Positions 22,586 through 33,426 are shown, counted from the first letter of the stretch. The stretch: 64,000 nt of DNA from Pogonophryne albipinna (GCA_028583405.1 JAPTMU010000402.1:1-64000), one strand, 5' to 3'. The notes: a model not told the origin generated them from the sequence alone. Numbers and translations are program-made.

Positions 22586-23035
22586 CAGTGGTTCTCAACT
22601 GGTCAGGCCTCGGGACCCACTTTGTCAATAAATCGCGACCCAACATTTTGAACCACTCAAATCTCGAAAAATCGTGCTGTAATATATACCTTTTTCAGCA
22701 TACAATATGAATTAAAGTGAAGTACAGTGCATATATCCCTTATATCCCTTCACAGAACTAAAGTATGCTTTAAAAAATGTTTAATGAGATGTTGGAATCA
22801 AAGCTGAACTGTATAACATAAAAAGGCACACATGCTGAAAACCAAACCCCAGGAGGGGTTCTGGGGGCATTCTCCCCCAGGAGATTTTTAGAAATACTAA
22901 CAGAGAAACTACGCATTCTGGTACTCTCTGCATAAATAAATCTATTACTAACCGACATATTAATAATATTTGATGCCATTGTTTGTTTTTCACTTTGTTC
23001 TGACAGCTGAACCTGCTGCTCCACACAGAAGAGGT
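22586..23035. mobile_element. hAT-like element with CAGTGGTTCTCAACTGG end
   Basis: Begins CAGTGGTTCTCAACTGGTCA directly after CTCTAGAG. The interior resembles 60730-61040. The right terminus was not located. The inverted copy is at 62520-62985. Confidence 0.5.
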
Positions 23036-23349
23036 TTCTCAATACTCTAATTTCCCCTCCTCGACTCCTCAACTCCTCGGTCCTCCGGAAGTGATCCGGA
23101 AATGGATTTCAGCGCGCCATGTTGAAGGACATCTCATTTCTCTAAATGCACATCGAGCATCGAGGAGGCTCTCTGGAGGAGCTCTAACCGAGGAGACACT
23201 GATGGGTCCTCCACGGCTCCTCCGCGGACGCATTTCCGGGAATGGTGGAGGCGTTACGCACGGCCGGACTAATCTCAGCCAATGACAGCTCTGCATGCAT
23301 CCCCTGGATATTATTTTAGAAACTGCTTTCATCGCGACGCAATGTTTAC
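23036..23349. repeat. copy of spacer M of the GAGGAG inverted-repeat family
   Basis: Starts TTTCTCAATACTCTAATTTC and matches 13453-13767, through GGATTTCAGCGCGCCATGTT to the GATGTTTACAGTGA where the next element is inserted. Confidence 0.7.
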
Positions 23350-23355
23350 AGTGAC

Positions 23356-23999
23356 GGCCCCTACACACGGCGGCGTGCGTTGCTGCTTCAACGCTTCTGC
23401 CTATTCACTTTGAATGGGGTGACGTCACGATTCGCCGAACTGCAAAAGCGTAGCTTCTCTCGCGGTGCTCGCTGCAAAAGTAGAGCAATGTTCTACTTTT
23501 GCCGCCTCGACGGAGGCGTCAGCCAATCAAATCCCGCGTATGCAAATCTGACAGTACAAGCGCTAGCCAATCAAACCGCGTGTATGTTGGGAGAGCCAGA
23601 CCGCAGTTATTTCCCATATGTCAAAAAATGGAGGAGAAAATTATCGTGGCGGTAGGGAATCACCCGGTACTATATGACCAGTCCCTCTTTACATACAGGG
23701 ATACAAACCGGAGGAGCCAGGCATGGGGGGAGGTGGCAGAGACAGTGGGTGAAACTGGTAGGTTTTTGCCTGTTTGGGGAGTTTATATCCAGTGTACTTC
23801 GTTTGAATGGACAGCTAGCAAGCATATACAGTATATTTAGCCAGCATGGATGTAGCATGAATGCTTTGCTTTGTATGTCCGGGGCGGGACATTCATGTGA
23901 TTGGTTGTTTGGTCGCGTTGCTCGCGTTGCTCGCGTTGACTCCCCAAGCTCAAGACACGCCCACCACCAAGCGGCAACGCACGCCGCCGTGTGTAGGCT
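23356..23999. mobile_element. DNA transposon with CCTACACACGGCGGCGTGCG ends
   Basis: Left end GGCCCCTACACACGGCGG and right end CCGCCGTGTGTAGG are inverted. Non-coding, GC-richer than its surroundings, ~640 bp. It holds a 9-bp tandem repeat (CGCGTTGCT) at ~23912-23938. Inserted in the M repeat; the inverted copy is at 61550-62212. Confidence 0.65.
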
Positions 24000-24000
24000 C

Positions 24001-24068
24001 TGTGCAGTAGCGGCGCCAAAGTATTTTTGTTGGGTAATCTATGGTAGGGCTAACCCATACAGTGGTGG
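24001..24068 (-). mobile_element. right end of hAT element (CAGTAGCGGCGCC)
   Basis: Reverse-orientation copy of the right end of the element at 60214-61548. Here the CACAGAGC-type flanking duplication is preserved, which the 61.5-kb copy has lost through an 11-bp deletion. Confidence 0.7.
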
Positions 24069-24076
24069 GGCTCAAC

Positions 24077-24124
24077 AGGGGCGGTTCTAGGGGGGGCCAG
24101 TGCCCCCCTAACACTGACCTCTGA
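24077..24124 (-). mobile_element. end of nested hAT element, truncated by assembly gap
   Basis: CAGGGGCGGTTCTAGGGGGG onward is the right part of the element seen intact at 61141-61477, in reverse. It continues into the Ns. Confidence 0.8.
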
Positions 24125-25124
24125 NNNNNNNNNNNNNNNNNNNNNNNNNNNNNNNNNNNNNNNNNNNNNNNNNNNNNNNNNNNNNNNNNNNNNNNNNNNN
24201 NNNNNNNNNNNNNNNNNNNNNNNNNNNNNNNNNNNNNNNNNNNNNNNNNNNNNNNNNNNNNNNNNNNNNNNNNNNNNNNNNNNNNNNNNNNNNNNNNNNN
24301 NNNNNNNNNNNNNNNNNNNNNNNNNNNNNNNNNNNNNNNNNNNNNNNNNNNNNNNNNNNNNNNNNNNNNNNNNNNNNNNNNNNNNNNNNNNNNNNNNNNN
24401 NNNNNNNNNNNNNNNNNNNNNNNNNNNNNNNNNNNNNNNNNNNNNNNNNNNNNNNNNNNNNNNNNNNNNNNNNNNNNNNNNNNNNNNNNNNNNNNNNNNN
24501 NNNNNNNNNNNNNNNNNNNNNNNNNNNNNNNNNNNNNNNNNNNNNNNNNNNNNNNNNNNNNNNNNNNNNNNNNNNNNNNNNNNNNNNNNNNNNNNNNNNN
24601 NNNNNNNNNNNNNNNNNNNNNNNNNNNNNNNNNNNNNNNNNNNNNNNNNNNNNNNNNNNNNNNNNNNNNNNNNNNNNNNNNNNNNNNNNNNNNNNNNNNN
24701 NNNNNNNNNNNNNNNNNNNNNNNNNNNNNNNNNNNNNNNNNNNNNNNNNNNNNNNNNNNNNNNNNNNNNNNNNNNNNNNNNNNNNNNNNNNNNNNNNNNN
24801 NNNNNNNNNNNNNNNNNNNNNNNNNNNNNNNNNNNNNNNNNNNNNNNNNNNNNNNNNNNNNNNNNNNNNNNNNNNNNNNNNNNNNNNNNNNNNNNNNNNN
24901 NNNNNNNNNNNNNNNNNNNNNNNNNNNNNNNNNNNNNNNNNNNNNNNNNNNNNNNNNNNNNNNNNNNNNNNNNNNNNNNNNNNNNNNNNNNNNNNNNNNN
25001 NNNNNNNNNNNNNNNNNNNNNNNNNNNNNNNNNNNNNNNNNNNNNNNNNNNNNNNNNNNNNNNNNNNNNNNNNNNNNNNNNNNNNNNNNNNNNNNNNNNN
25101 NNNNNNNNNNNNNNNNNNNNNNNN
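24125..25124. other. assembly gap (1000 N)
   Basis: Exactly 1000 undetermined bases, a round number that suggests a placeholder rather than a measured size. A long open frame through it on the minus strand is an artefact of the Ns. Confidence 0.98.
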
Positions 25125-25480
25125 CATCAGGACTGAGTGAGCCGAAAAGGGCTTCTGCACTCTTGTATATAAGGTGTGGGAGGAGCTTATTTGTCTGAGT
25201 TTCGTGAAGCTACCGTATGTTCCCGTAAGCAGGTAAATTGCCATGTATTTTCTTAATCCTATGTTTGACCTTTGTAACCCCAATAAAATGTTCATTCCAA
25301 ATTGTTATGTTGTCTCCTTATTTATTTACAATTCACGTGTTCTCTTAATTAATTTCAAGTGGGCCGCCATTTTAGTTTTAAGGCATGAGGAGGAGTAGCA
25401 CGTGGCGTCCCATTTTAGGTTACGACCTGGAAAGGTTTGACGGTTAGGATTATAATTATAATTAAAACTGCGGTCGCACT
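25125..25480 (+). mobile_element. LTR-like repeat, third copy (5' part in gap)
   Basis: Matches 38615-38885: TATA-like TTGTATATAAGG, donor-like CGTAAGCAGGTAA, CCCCAATAAAATGTTCATTC, then GCCGCCATTTTAGTTTTAAG. The following ~95 bp resemble 38045-38140. Confidence 0.65.
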
Positions 25481-26340
25481 TGTGTGCGCAGTGATGAGCG
25501 GGCCCTCGCGTCCGTGCGCCTGTCGGGGAGGGCGGCCGGTCGTCCCGGGGTCAAGCAGACGCGCGCGAGTCCTCGGAAATTAGCCGCGTCACAGACTCCC
25601 AGGTCCTCCGGCAGCGACCCGGAAACGGATGTCGGCGCGCCGTCTCGAAGGAAAACAGATTTCTCTAAAGGGTCGTCGAGGATCGATTATCGAGGAGTCT
25701 CTCTGGAGGAGCTATAACCGAGGCACTGAAGTATTCTACGGAGACGATTTCAGCCAACAGTGATGTTGAAAAGAGGCGTGACGCATGGCTGGACTTATGT
25801 CAACGAAGCACAGCTCTGCAAACTGTTCCCGTTGTGATAAGTTATTTGATCAAATGTGCATCAGACTTTCTGCCCTTTACCGTTTGTTTACTCACTAATC
25901 ACATCTCCCCTGGATGTTAGGCTATTTATTTTTTTAATACAACTGCTTTCATTGTGATGCGATGTTTACAGTGAGAACAGCTGCTGAGGTCAGTGCAGAA
26001 AGCAGAACAGTGTGTATAATATATATCGCTCAATAATATATGTAACAGGCCTACATTTCACACTTTATTTGTAGGCTTTAGGAGATATCTACAAATAGAC
26101 AGTAGATATTTGGCATGAAACCATATAGTGCTTCACATAATAAAATATACAAGGGCTGTAGCCTGATATACATTATATGCTTTAGGAGCTGTGAGTTGTA
26201 CAATGTGTCGGTGTGCTTGTGTGTGTGTGTGCTTGTGTGTGTGTGTGTGTTTGAGAGAGAGAGAGTTGATGTGCCAGGCAGACAGCAGGCAGGTCTCAGT
26301 AGCTTATCTGACATATAATTGGTAAAAAAATTGTACATTC
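25481..26340. repeat. diverged copy of the GAGGAG inverted-repeat family
   Basis: Shares CCGGCAGCGACCCGGAAACG, CTCTGGAGGAGCTATAACCG and the AACAGCTG-TGAGGTC-GTGCAGAAAGCAGA arm with 13480-13850, but is clearly older. Includes a short (GT)n and (GA)n tract at 26215-26265. Confidence 0.6.
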
Positions 26341-27357
26341 TCCGTTAGCCTACGAGCTCCCCGTTGGAACGAAGGACTATTCCTTCTCAATGTAGCATGA
26401 CATTGGATATGTGCTGAACTTGTCCTGGATTGGAATTTTTCCGATCATTCCCCTATGAGGAGTTTGCAGAAATGTCCTTAAAATGCATGAAAAACGCACA
26501 TTTTGTAAAATGGCCGACTTTCTGGAGGGCGGGGCTAATAAAAGCAAATTTGAAATATGTCCGCAATCATAATAGCAATGTGTATACAGCGTTTCGTGAA
26601 CATCATAACTTGACGTCTGTTAACGTTAGTTCTCTCCCTCATTTCTCTTTTCGCATGCAAAGGGTAAGGTGCTCTTATTTACTTTAGCGTTGCAGCCTCC
26701 ACTTGCGCTTAGTTATGTATAATTAGCATGAATTACATCATGTGTAGAGTTGATTTTGGCGCTATTGTCATGTTTAAGCTGTTAACCCCGACAGTCTCCT
26801 TATTATTTAACAACCTATTAATGTGTCATACCCACTTAACGGGAAGAAACTCAGCTAACTGACGCACTAAGCTATATTAACCATTTTTACTGAAACAAAA
26901 CAGAAGTCTAAAGCCAGGCGTCTGAATTAGCACTAAGGTAAATACTCCCAGATAATTCCAGAGGCGTTTTTTTTGCTAAATGTCTCTAAAAAAGGTAAAA
27001 TGTCACTTGTTTTGCATCATTGTTGATACAGGGTAATTATTATATGTTATAGTTTGGATTATCCCCTCATTCAAGGTGGTTTTCACTATAAGTCATGTTT
27101 TTTTTTGGAGGGAATCTATAATTTACATATTTTTACTATGTTCAATCTGAATTTACTTTAAAATAAAAACATCTATATTGATTCTAACTGTTCTACATCC
27201 AACTCAAAGGTTTATCATTGCTTTGAGAAGAAACAGTATTAATTAATTAATATTTACTTAAGTATTAATGTGTAGGTCCACAGCTTAGACCTGTGTAGAG
27301 CTAACTTTGCATTAGTTAACGTGAAGTGTTAATGTGTTGTGTTTTTAGGCTGAAAAA
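26341..27357. other. upstream of three-exon gene; old repeats
   Basis: Contains a teleost repeat segment (AAAATGGCCGACTTTCTGGA, ~26505) and a diverged, reverse-oriented piece of the TTAA-element family (~26960-27235). GTTTTTAGGC just before the ATG at 27358 may be a splice acceptor for a 5'UTR intron. No clear promoter motif is visible. Confidence 0.4.
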
Positions 27358-29183
27358 ATGGATTCTCCATCGAAATTACCGCAACTGCAGGACAGCGAGG
27401 CGGAGACACTCCGAGGAGAGGGCCAACTCTTCATTGTAAGTAAAACATTTAAATGACAAAAGTATTTATGTAAGGGATAATGTGCAGCGAGGGGAAAAGA
27501 ACACCCGACAGGCAGATCAGGAGCCCGACGCGTAGCGGAGAGATCTGCATGAAGTCGCTGCACATTATCCTGCTTATTACATGGGCACATTCTGAACAAA
27601 GTAACGATATGACTTCCAATATTAATTTAAATGCTGTTATGGATTTAGAAAATGTTTTTATTGATTTAAAAAATAGTTTTATTTATTTAAATGAACATCC
27701 GCAAAGAAAAATAGTCCGTTGTTACCGTTTGAAATATGCAGCAATGGCAGGAAGGTGGAGCTTTTTGATTACAGATTTGAAAACATCGTTGCTTGGTTTA
27801 AAAGTAGCACAATTCATGCTGTCAAACCTTGGAAAGTATGTAGATATCCCTGCCCCAATGCCAAAGGAACTGCACACTGAATATGTTTTGCCGCTTGATG
27901 TCTATTTGGACCGCTGCGTAAAAAGGAAGGTTTGTGCCCGTTACTTCTCCGCTGTTTTGTTGTCGCTCTTGTCTCGTCAGTTCGAAAAGCCAAACTGTAT
28001 ACAGTTCAATCGACCGGAGTTCTTTGTGCAGATGTGAGCGTCCTTAACAACGGTCAATAAGTCCTTGACAGCGGTCCGTCTGTTCTGGATTAACAACGTG
28101 TCACGTGTTCTGAATTGAGCAATCAGAATCGTGAATTCAACTAAGCCATGTCATAGTGAGCTTTAAAAAGATGTGATAACGACTCTATAATAGAAGAATA
28201 ATAAAGGGAGCATCCCTCTTCCTCTCCCTCTCCTGACAGGCCGTCAGTATCACTCATGGAGCTGGCTGTACTTCAGTTGTGATTTTGCGCTTTATATTTA
28301 AAAAAAAACATCTTCAATTTCAGGGGTGGCACTGGGGTTCCCTTAGGGGGGTGCAGCCCCATGTCTCAAGAATCACTGTCTAAATGGTTGTTAATAGTTT
28401 TCTGATTTATGTGTAAATGTGTTGTTTATTTGCAGTATTCCATCTTGGATGTCGCGGTGGGCCGCCAGGCTTTGTACGCCCGAGGGCTACAGGTGTTGTG
28501 GCGCTGCTTCCAGCTGCTGGCGCGGCAGCTGAGGCTCCGCCATGCTGCGGAGCAGAAGGTGGAGACCCTGAAAGGGGAGGTGGCCCTCTGGAAGAGGAAA
28601 GCAGACGAGGCCCTGCAGCGCCTGGAGGTGCTGCAGGGCCTCGTCTGCTTTGCTCAGGACGGTAAGTGTTGGTCCTTGAACTTTAAAATGTATGACTGTG
28701 ATTGAGCACTTGTGCTATACTACTGTAGTGTTACATTGGCTGGACTGATAGAGTATCACCGTTGTGTTTTAGTCTTTAAAAGTGAACATGTTATTGAATG
28801 AAATCGTCCTCTATGAGTAGAAGGAATCTTAACCATGTCATATGATTTTGTACTTTAGCAGAGAAGAAGAAATGTGTAAGCAGTACAGACAAATAAAGAG
28901 TCATTTGAATTGACATTATAGATTACACTGTTTTCTAACAAGTTGGCCCAACAATTGATCCCAGTGAGTGCATCATAGAAGGATAAGAAAGATTGTATAC
29001 ATATATTGTTGTATTGATTGCATCGTCATACAATGACAGAATAGTCATTTGTGACTACTAATGTGTTTTTGTGTCTTCATGTGTGCAGAACGAACTGACA
29101 CGGGGAGTCAGACGGAGAAGCAGCAGGACATAGAGGGGGAGGAGGAGAACGAGGAGGAGATGGAGAAAGAGGAGATGGAGTGA
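27358..29183 (+). CDS. three-exon coiled-coil protein, 132 aa, uncharacterised
   Basis: Exons 27358-27435 (phase 0 donor GTAAGT), 28436-28661 (acceptor TTTGCAG, donor GTAAGT after one base of a codon) and 29089-29183 (acceptor TGTGCAG) join in frame to 399 nt ending in TGA. The protein starts MDSPSKLPQLQDSEAETLRG. The middle exon encodes an amphipathic helix/coiled coil (YSILDVAVGRQALYARGLQV, then RLRHAAEQKVETLKGEVALW). The last exon is an acidic Glu-rich tail preceded by TDTGSQTEKQ. A poly(A) signal AATAAA is at 29224-29229. GC-rich exons in AT-rich surroundings and matching phases argue for a real host gene. No membrane segment or signal peptide. I do not recognise the family; small kinetochore or centrosome coiled-coil proteins have this general build, but that is only a resemblance. 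Confidence 0.75.
27475..27570. repeat. 16-bp perfect inverted repeat in intron 1
   Basis: GGATAATGTGCAGCGA (27475-27490) and TCGCTGCACATTATCC (27555-27570) flank a 64-base loop. They sit at the start of the intronic open frame and could be a fold-back RNA or DNA structure of an unrecognised mobile element. Confidence 0.8.
27549..28037 (+). CDS. unidentified 162-aa open frame within intron 1
   Basis: Starts at ATG 27549 (an upstream in-frame ATG at 27480 lies in the hairpin arm) and runs to TGA at 28035. The first 15 residues (MKSLHIILLITWAHS) look like a secretion signal with a hydrophobic core and a small residue at the end. The rest is a mix of predicted helices with about five cysteines (VRCYRLKYA, YLDRCVKRKVCARYF, KPNCIQFNRP). 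The size and helix-rich make-up would suit a small secreted helical protein, but no family motif is recognised. It lies wholly inside the first intron of the 27358-29183 gene, same strand, with no splice signals of its own. It may instead be a frame in an unknown transposon. Confidence 0.35.
   Translation: MKSLHIILLITWAHSEQSNDMTSNINLNAVMDLENVFIDLKNSFIYLNEHPQRKIVRCYRLKYAAMAGRWSFLITDLKTSLLGLKVAQFMLSNLGKYVDIPAPMPKELHTEYVLPLDVYLDRCVKRKVCARYFSAVLLSLLSRQFEKPNCIQFNRPEFFVQM
28038..28435. repeat. dispersed repeat in intron 1
   Basis: AAAAGATGTGATAACGACTC ... CTCTTCCTCTCCCTCTCCTG is related to 18840-18990 and 53885-54000, pieces of one dispersed non-coding family. A CACTGGGG-type GC-rich tract lies near 28330. 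Confidence 0.4.
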
Positions 29184-29223
29184 TGGAGTTTTTTTTGTGT
29201 ATGTTGTAAATGTTCTTTTTTTA

Positions 29224-29229
29224 AATAAA
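29224..29229 (+). terminator. poly(A) signal AATAAA
   Basis: 41 bases after the stop of the three-exon gene, with a GT-rich stretch (TGTGTTCAGTTC) just downstream. Confidence 0.7.
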
Positions 29230-29318
29230 TGTGTTCAGTTCATTGGTTTCATTTAGTTGTTGGTTTACAGTTGACAGTTCATTTTCAGTGTATGTCTGTA
29301 ATTATAATTAAGAATGTT

Positions 29319-29410
29319 CAGGGTTCTTACACCTTATCCAAAGTCAAATTCAAGCACTTTTCAAGGTGCATTTTCCAGCTTTTCAAGCATCTTACATATT
29401 TATATACACA
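29319..29410 (+). mobile_element. hAT-like terminal fragment (CAGGGTTCTTACACCTT)
   Basis: The terminus and following TTCAAGCACTTTTCAAGG are typical of a common fish hAT family. The flank AGAATGTT is not repeated at any candidate right end. Confidence 0.5.
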
Positions 29411-30019
29411 TACTCAAATGATTACCTCACATTAAATCAGATGTTCTTTATGCGATAAACAACCAAATGTGTGTTTCGTGATAGCATTCTACACGAGGAT
29501 GAAAAATTAAAGAAAAGAAAACTAAGTTTAATATTTCAAAATGAGTGATCTGTACGTAGACTGGGCCTCCCATATAACCTGGCTGAGCCGATATAAAACA
29601 ATCAGCCAAATAACTTTTCAATACATTATTGATTACTATTGTTGAGGTACTTTTAGGTTGGCAGTAAACATAAGTCAGAAGTACATGGTGTACTTTTCCT
29701 CCACTACATGTATTTAATACCTTTAGTTACTTCACAGATCTGGATGAATGATGTGAAATCTAATCAAGTGTTGAATCAGACTTGAGTTCCACCTGGAGTA
29801 AATCCACCAGCTACCCTGCAGTCTACAAAGTCATTCAGACTAGCTGCACCTTCACCAGCTTTGAGAACACTTTCATGATCAATCATTATAAAACATATCA
29901 TATATATTATTCTGAAATGGACCAATCTGCACAATGTTGTGGCAGATATCTCTGCTCCGCGCCGATCATATATGAGTTTGCTTTAAAAGAAGGGAAACCC
30001 AAAACAACCAGGATAGGGG
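29411..30019. repeat. old dispersed fish repeat
   Basis: 29640-29900 (TGTACTTTTCCTCCACTACATG ... region) belongs to the abundant hAT-derived repeat also seen at 33180-33426. Otherwise unassigned. Confidence 0.4.
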
Positions 30020-30023
30020 TTAA

Positions 30024-31208
30024 GGCGAGACACCCCAAATGAATAGGGTAATTTTTTTAACTTAAAGGTATCAGCTAGAAATTTCTCCAGTTAATTACTT
30101 ACAATAAGGCAATTGTTTTTTGTATTACAAGTTTTCTGAAATAGCATGTTTAAATATGCAAATGATCCATTATCTCATTAAATATGCACATATTTTAACA
30201 CATTTCAGGAATCGAAATCTGAACTTTGGATAAAGCCAGGTTCAAAATTCTTGTTTCATTTTGTAGTCATATTAGTATCTAAGGCTTTTACAGAAGGGAT
30301 TTTGGATATCTCTTTTTATCACTCCATAAATCAGAAAATACTGTCAACAGCCCTAAAATATCAATTTTCGCCATGTTTTTAGGTATACAATGTTGTATAA
30401 TTCAGGCTATGAATGATATATGAAGAAACCCTTCTGTAAAAGCCTTCATAATATTGATAGGAATATAACTGGAAGGTTTGGTGTCTCTACGTGCTACTGA
30501 AGTTGAAATTTCGAACTCTAGGAGAAAAAACTCATTTTGAGAAAACGACCTTTAAAGATTGCAGTGAGGCGCTAGCTAAACCCTCCTGTTCTCTGGATGA
30601 TAGCTTGCACATCGACGCACTCCGTGAAGGTATTTCATGTTCGGGTCATTTGTTTTTTGTATAACCTTGCTTCGTGCAAGTAACAATTGTTGTTTTCTTC
30701 TCTGTGAACGTTTTTTTCGCCGTTCTTTTGCTATTTTGAGTTTTCAATTTCTAGCGGAAAGCTAACCAGGAAGTGTTTTAGCACACCACGTGACGCATCT
30801 GAACGAATCACGTTGTCAGAAATTGACACCAGCCAATGAGATTTCGTTTCTTGGTTTAAGACCCCTTTGTGCTTTCACGATTGGTTGCTGATACAAAGGA
30901 AATGACCATATTTGGATCCGATGAGATTGTGCAGGAGAGACGGAGCTTTCCAGCGATATCTCTGATGACATGGTGCACACAGCGGTCGCTGTACTTTATG
31001 TTACATTAGAATGCTAACTTTTGGTGAATTTAGGAGAAATCTACAGACACAAATAGACAAACTATAGTAAAATAAACACTTAAATGTGTATTTTGTACGT
31101 TTTCCTTCCAAAAGCCTGAAAGAAAACATGCTATAGAATCAAAATAGCACAAAATCTCAAAATTGACCAGTACTTGAAAAACTGTGTTTTTGCCTGCCGT
31201 GTCTCGCC
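30024..31208. mobile_element. TTAA element, dimer unit 1 (1185 bp)
   Basis: Ends GGCGAGACAC and GTGTCTCGCC, flanked by TTAA at 30020-30023 and 31209-31212. Non-coding. About 95% like unit 2 by eye. The interior (ACGACCTTTAAAGATTGCAG etc.) is related to 21484-22470 and 62990-64000. Confidence 0.85.
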
Positions 31209-31212
31209 TTAA

Positions 31213-32402
31213 GGCGAGACACCCCAGGTGAATAGGGTAATTTTTTTAACTTAAAGGTATCAGCTAGAAATTTCTCTAGTTAATTACTTACAATAAGGCA
31301 ATTGTCTTTTGTATTACAAGTTTTCTGAAATAGCATGTTTAAATATGCTAATTATCCATTATCTCATTAAATATTCATAAATTTTAACACATTTCAGGAA
31401 TCGAAATCTGAACTTTGGATAAAGCCAGGTTCAAAATTATTGTTTCATTTTGTAGTCATATTAGTATCTAAGGCTTTTACAGAAGGGATATTGGATATCT
31501 CTCTTTATCACTCCATAAATCAGAAAATACTGTCAACAGCCCTAAAATATCAATTTTCGCCATGTTTTTAGGTATAAAATGTTGTATAATTCAGGCTATG
31601 AATGATATATGAACAAACCCTTCTGTAAAAGCCTTCATAATATTGATAGGAATATAACTGGAAGGTTTGGTGTCTCTACGTGCTACTGAAGTTGAAATTT
31701 CGAACTCAGAGTAGGAGAAAAAACTCATTTTGAGAAAACGACCTTTAAAGATTGCAGTGAGGCGCTAGCTAAACCCTCCTGTTCTTTGGGTGATAGCTTG
31801 CGCCTCGACGCACTCCGTGAAGGTATTTCATGTTCGGGGTCATTTGTTTTTTGTATAACCTTGCTTCGTGCAAGTGACAATTGTTGTCGTCTTCTCTGTG
31901 AACGTTTTTTTCGCCGTTCTTTTGTCATTTTGAGATTTCAATTTCGAGCGGAAAGCTAACCAGGAAGTGTTTTAGCACACCACGTGACGCATCTGAACGA
32001 ATCACGTTGTCAGAAATTGACACCAGCCAATGAGATTTCGTTTCTTGGTTTAAGACCCCTTTGTGCTTTCACGATTGGTTGCTGATACAAAGGAAATGAC
32101 CATATTTGGATCCGATGAGATTGTGCAGGAGAGACACAGCTTTCCAGCGATATCTCTGTTGACATGGTGCACACAGCGGCCGCGGTACTTTATGTTACGT
32201 TAGAATGCTAACTTTTGGTGAATTTAGGAGAAATCTACAGACGCAAATAGACAAACTATAGTAAAATAAACACTTAAATGTGTATTTTGTACGTTTTCCT
32301 TCCAAAAGCCTGAAAGAAAACATGTTATAGAATCAAAATAGCACAAAATCTCAAAATTGACCAGTACTTGAAAAACGATGTTTTTGCCTGCCGTGTCTCG
32401 CC
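31213..32402. mobile_element. TTAA element, dimer unit 2 (1190 bp)
   Basis: Same orientation and ends as unit 1, sharing the middle TTAA (31209-31212), with the outer TTAA at 32403-32406. The junction GTGTCTCGCC-TTAA-GGCGAGACAC is a 24-bp perfect palindrome. Confidence 0.85.
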
Positions 32403-32406
32403 TTAA

Positions 32407-33179
32407 ACAATAATCTGCTTTAATGATAAACGGTAAGAATACAAATACACTTCTCCAAAGGGGTAGGCCCACCCCCTGCTCTGGTCCAAATGCCGGGAGA
32501 ACCTCTCATCTTGACGGCAGGAGCAAAAGAGACCGAACCAACAGATATAACAGGCTTACATGCAGAAAACAAAACAGGAGGGGTTGGGTCAGCTGGTCAT
32601 CTTTTCAGGTCATCTCATTGGAAGATGTAAAAGATGACTTTTCTTAGCGAATCAGCGCGAGCCAGCCAGGATAATAAACAAGGGTCTCTGAGATGGTAGT
32701 AAAATATATCTGGTGTCCGTTATCTCACTTTCCTGCATAGACTTTCACACACACACTTTCCTGCACATTCCAGAGACCTGAGTTGGGTCTAAAGAATATT
32801 CTCTTGCTCACATCTTACTCCCATTATTTATACAAAGTAATTAAACACACACACATACTATTCAAGATATGTAGACTTCCCTGAAACATGACATACTGGA
32901 GATCTTAAGCAGAAGGTACTCTCATCCCCCACAGAGCAATACAACCTGTTCACTCCAAGCACCCCAGAATGTTTGAGCAAGTTTTAGTCCTCACATTTAT
33001 GAAAGGATAAAACAGAGAAACCAATACAAAACACAAACACAGGTACTGTTTAAACAGTATTCACTTAACTGCTACTATTGATAATTTCCAGAGAAACTCA
33101 AGGGGCCTCTTTTAATATCTGGAAGTTGCAACAAGACTTTCTGCCATTTCAAATGTAACACACTTCCCAAATATCAGAT
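32407..33179. other. unassigned; possible LTR fragment
   Basis: AATAAACAAGGGTCTCTGAG at ~32675 followed by GGTGTCCGTTATCTCA looks like an R-U5 remnant but has no defined ends. The rest is unassigned. Confidence 0.3.
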
Positions 33180-33426
33180 GATAATAATCTGCAATAACAA
33201 CGACTACTTTTACTGTCGCTACTTTCACTATATTTTGATGAGAATACTTTTCTACTTTCACTTGAGGAACATTTTGAATGCTTTTACTGTAACAGAGTAT
33301 TCCTACACTCTGGAACTTCTACTTTTACTCAAGTACAATATCTGAGTACTTCTACTTTTACTCAAGAACAATATCTGAGTACTTCTACTTTTACTCTAGC
33401 ACAATATCTATATGTATACCACCTCT
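33180..33426 (-). mobile_element. hAT-derived repeat tail with 40-bp internal repeats
   Basis: CTTCTACTTTTACTCAAGTA ... recurs three times (~40-bp period) and ends TATACCACCTCTG, the complement of the CAGAGGTGG terminus of a very common teleost hAT-derived family. Confidence 0.7.

Larger units (their letters stand above)
21559..24124. repeat. left arm of large inverted duplication
   Basis: Every segment here recurs in reverse complement at 61429-64000 in the same order, with few differences (21559 pairs with 64000, 24124 with 61429). The arm ends at the assembly gap; its partner ends at the window edge, so the true length is larger. Confidence 0.9.

Noticed and set aside
22770..23072. 100-codon frame, and its inverted copy at 62490-62792
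   Set aside because: Non-coding hAT interior; the frame differs between copies and has no domain.
24125..25295. 395-codon open frame on the minus strand through the gap
   Set aside because: Open only because the Ns contain no stops.
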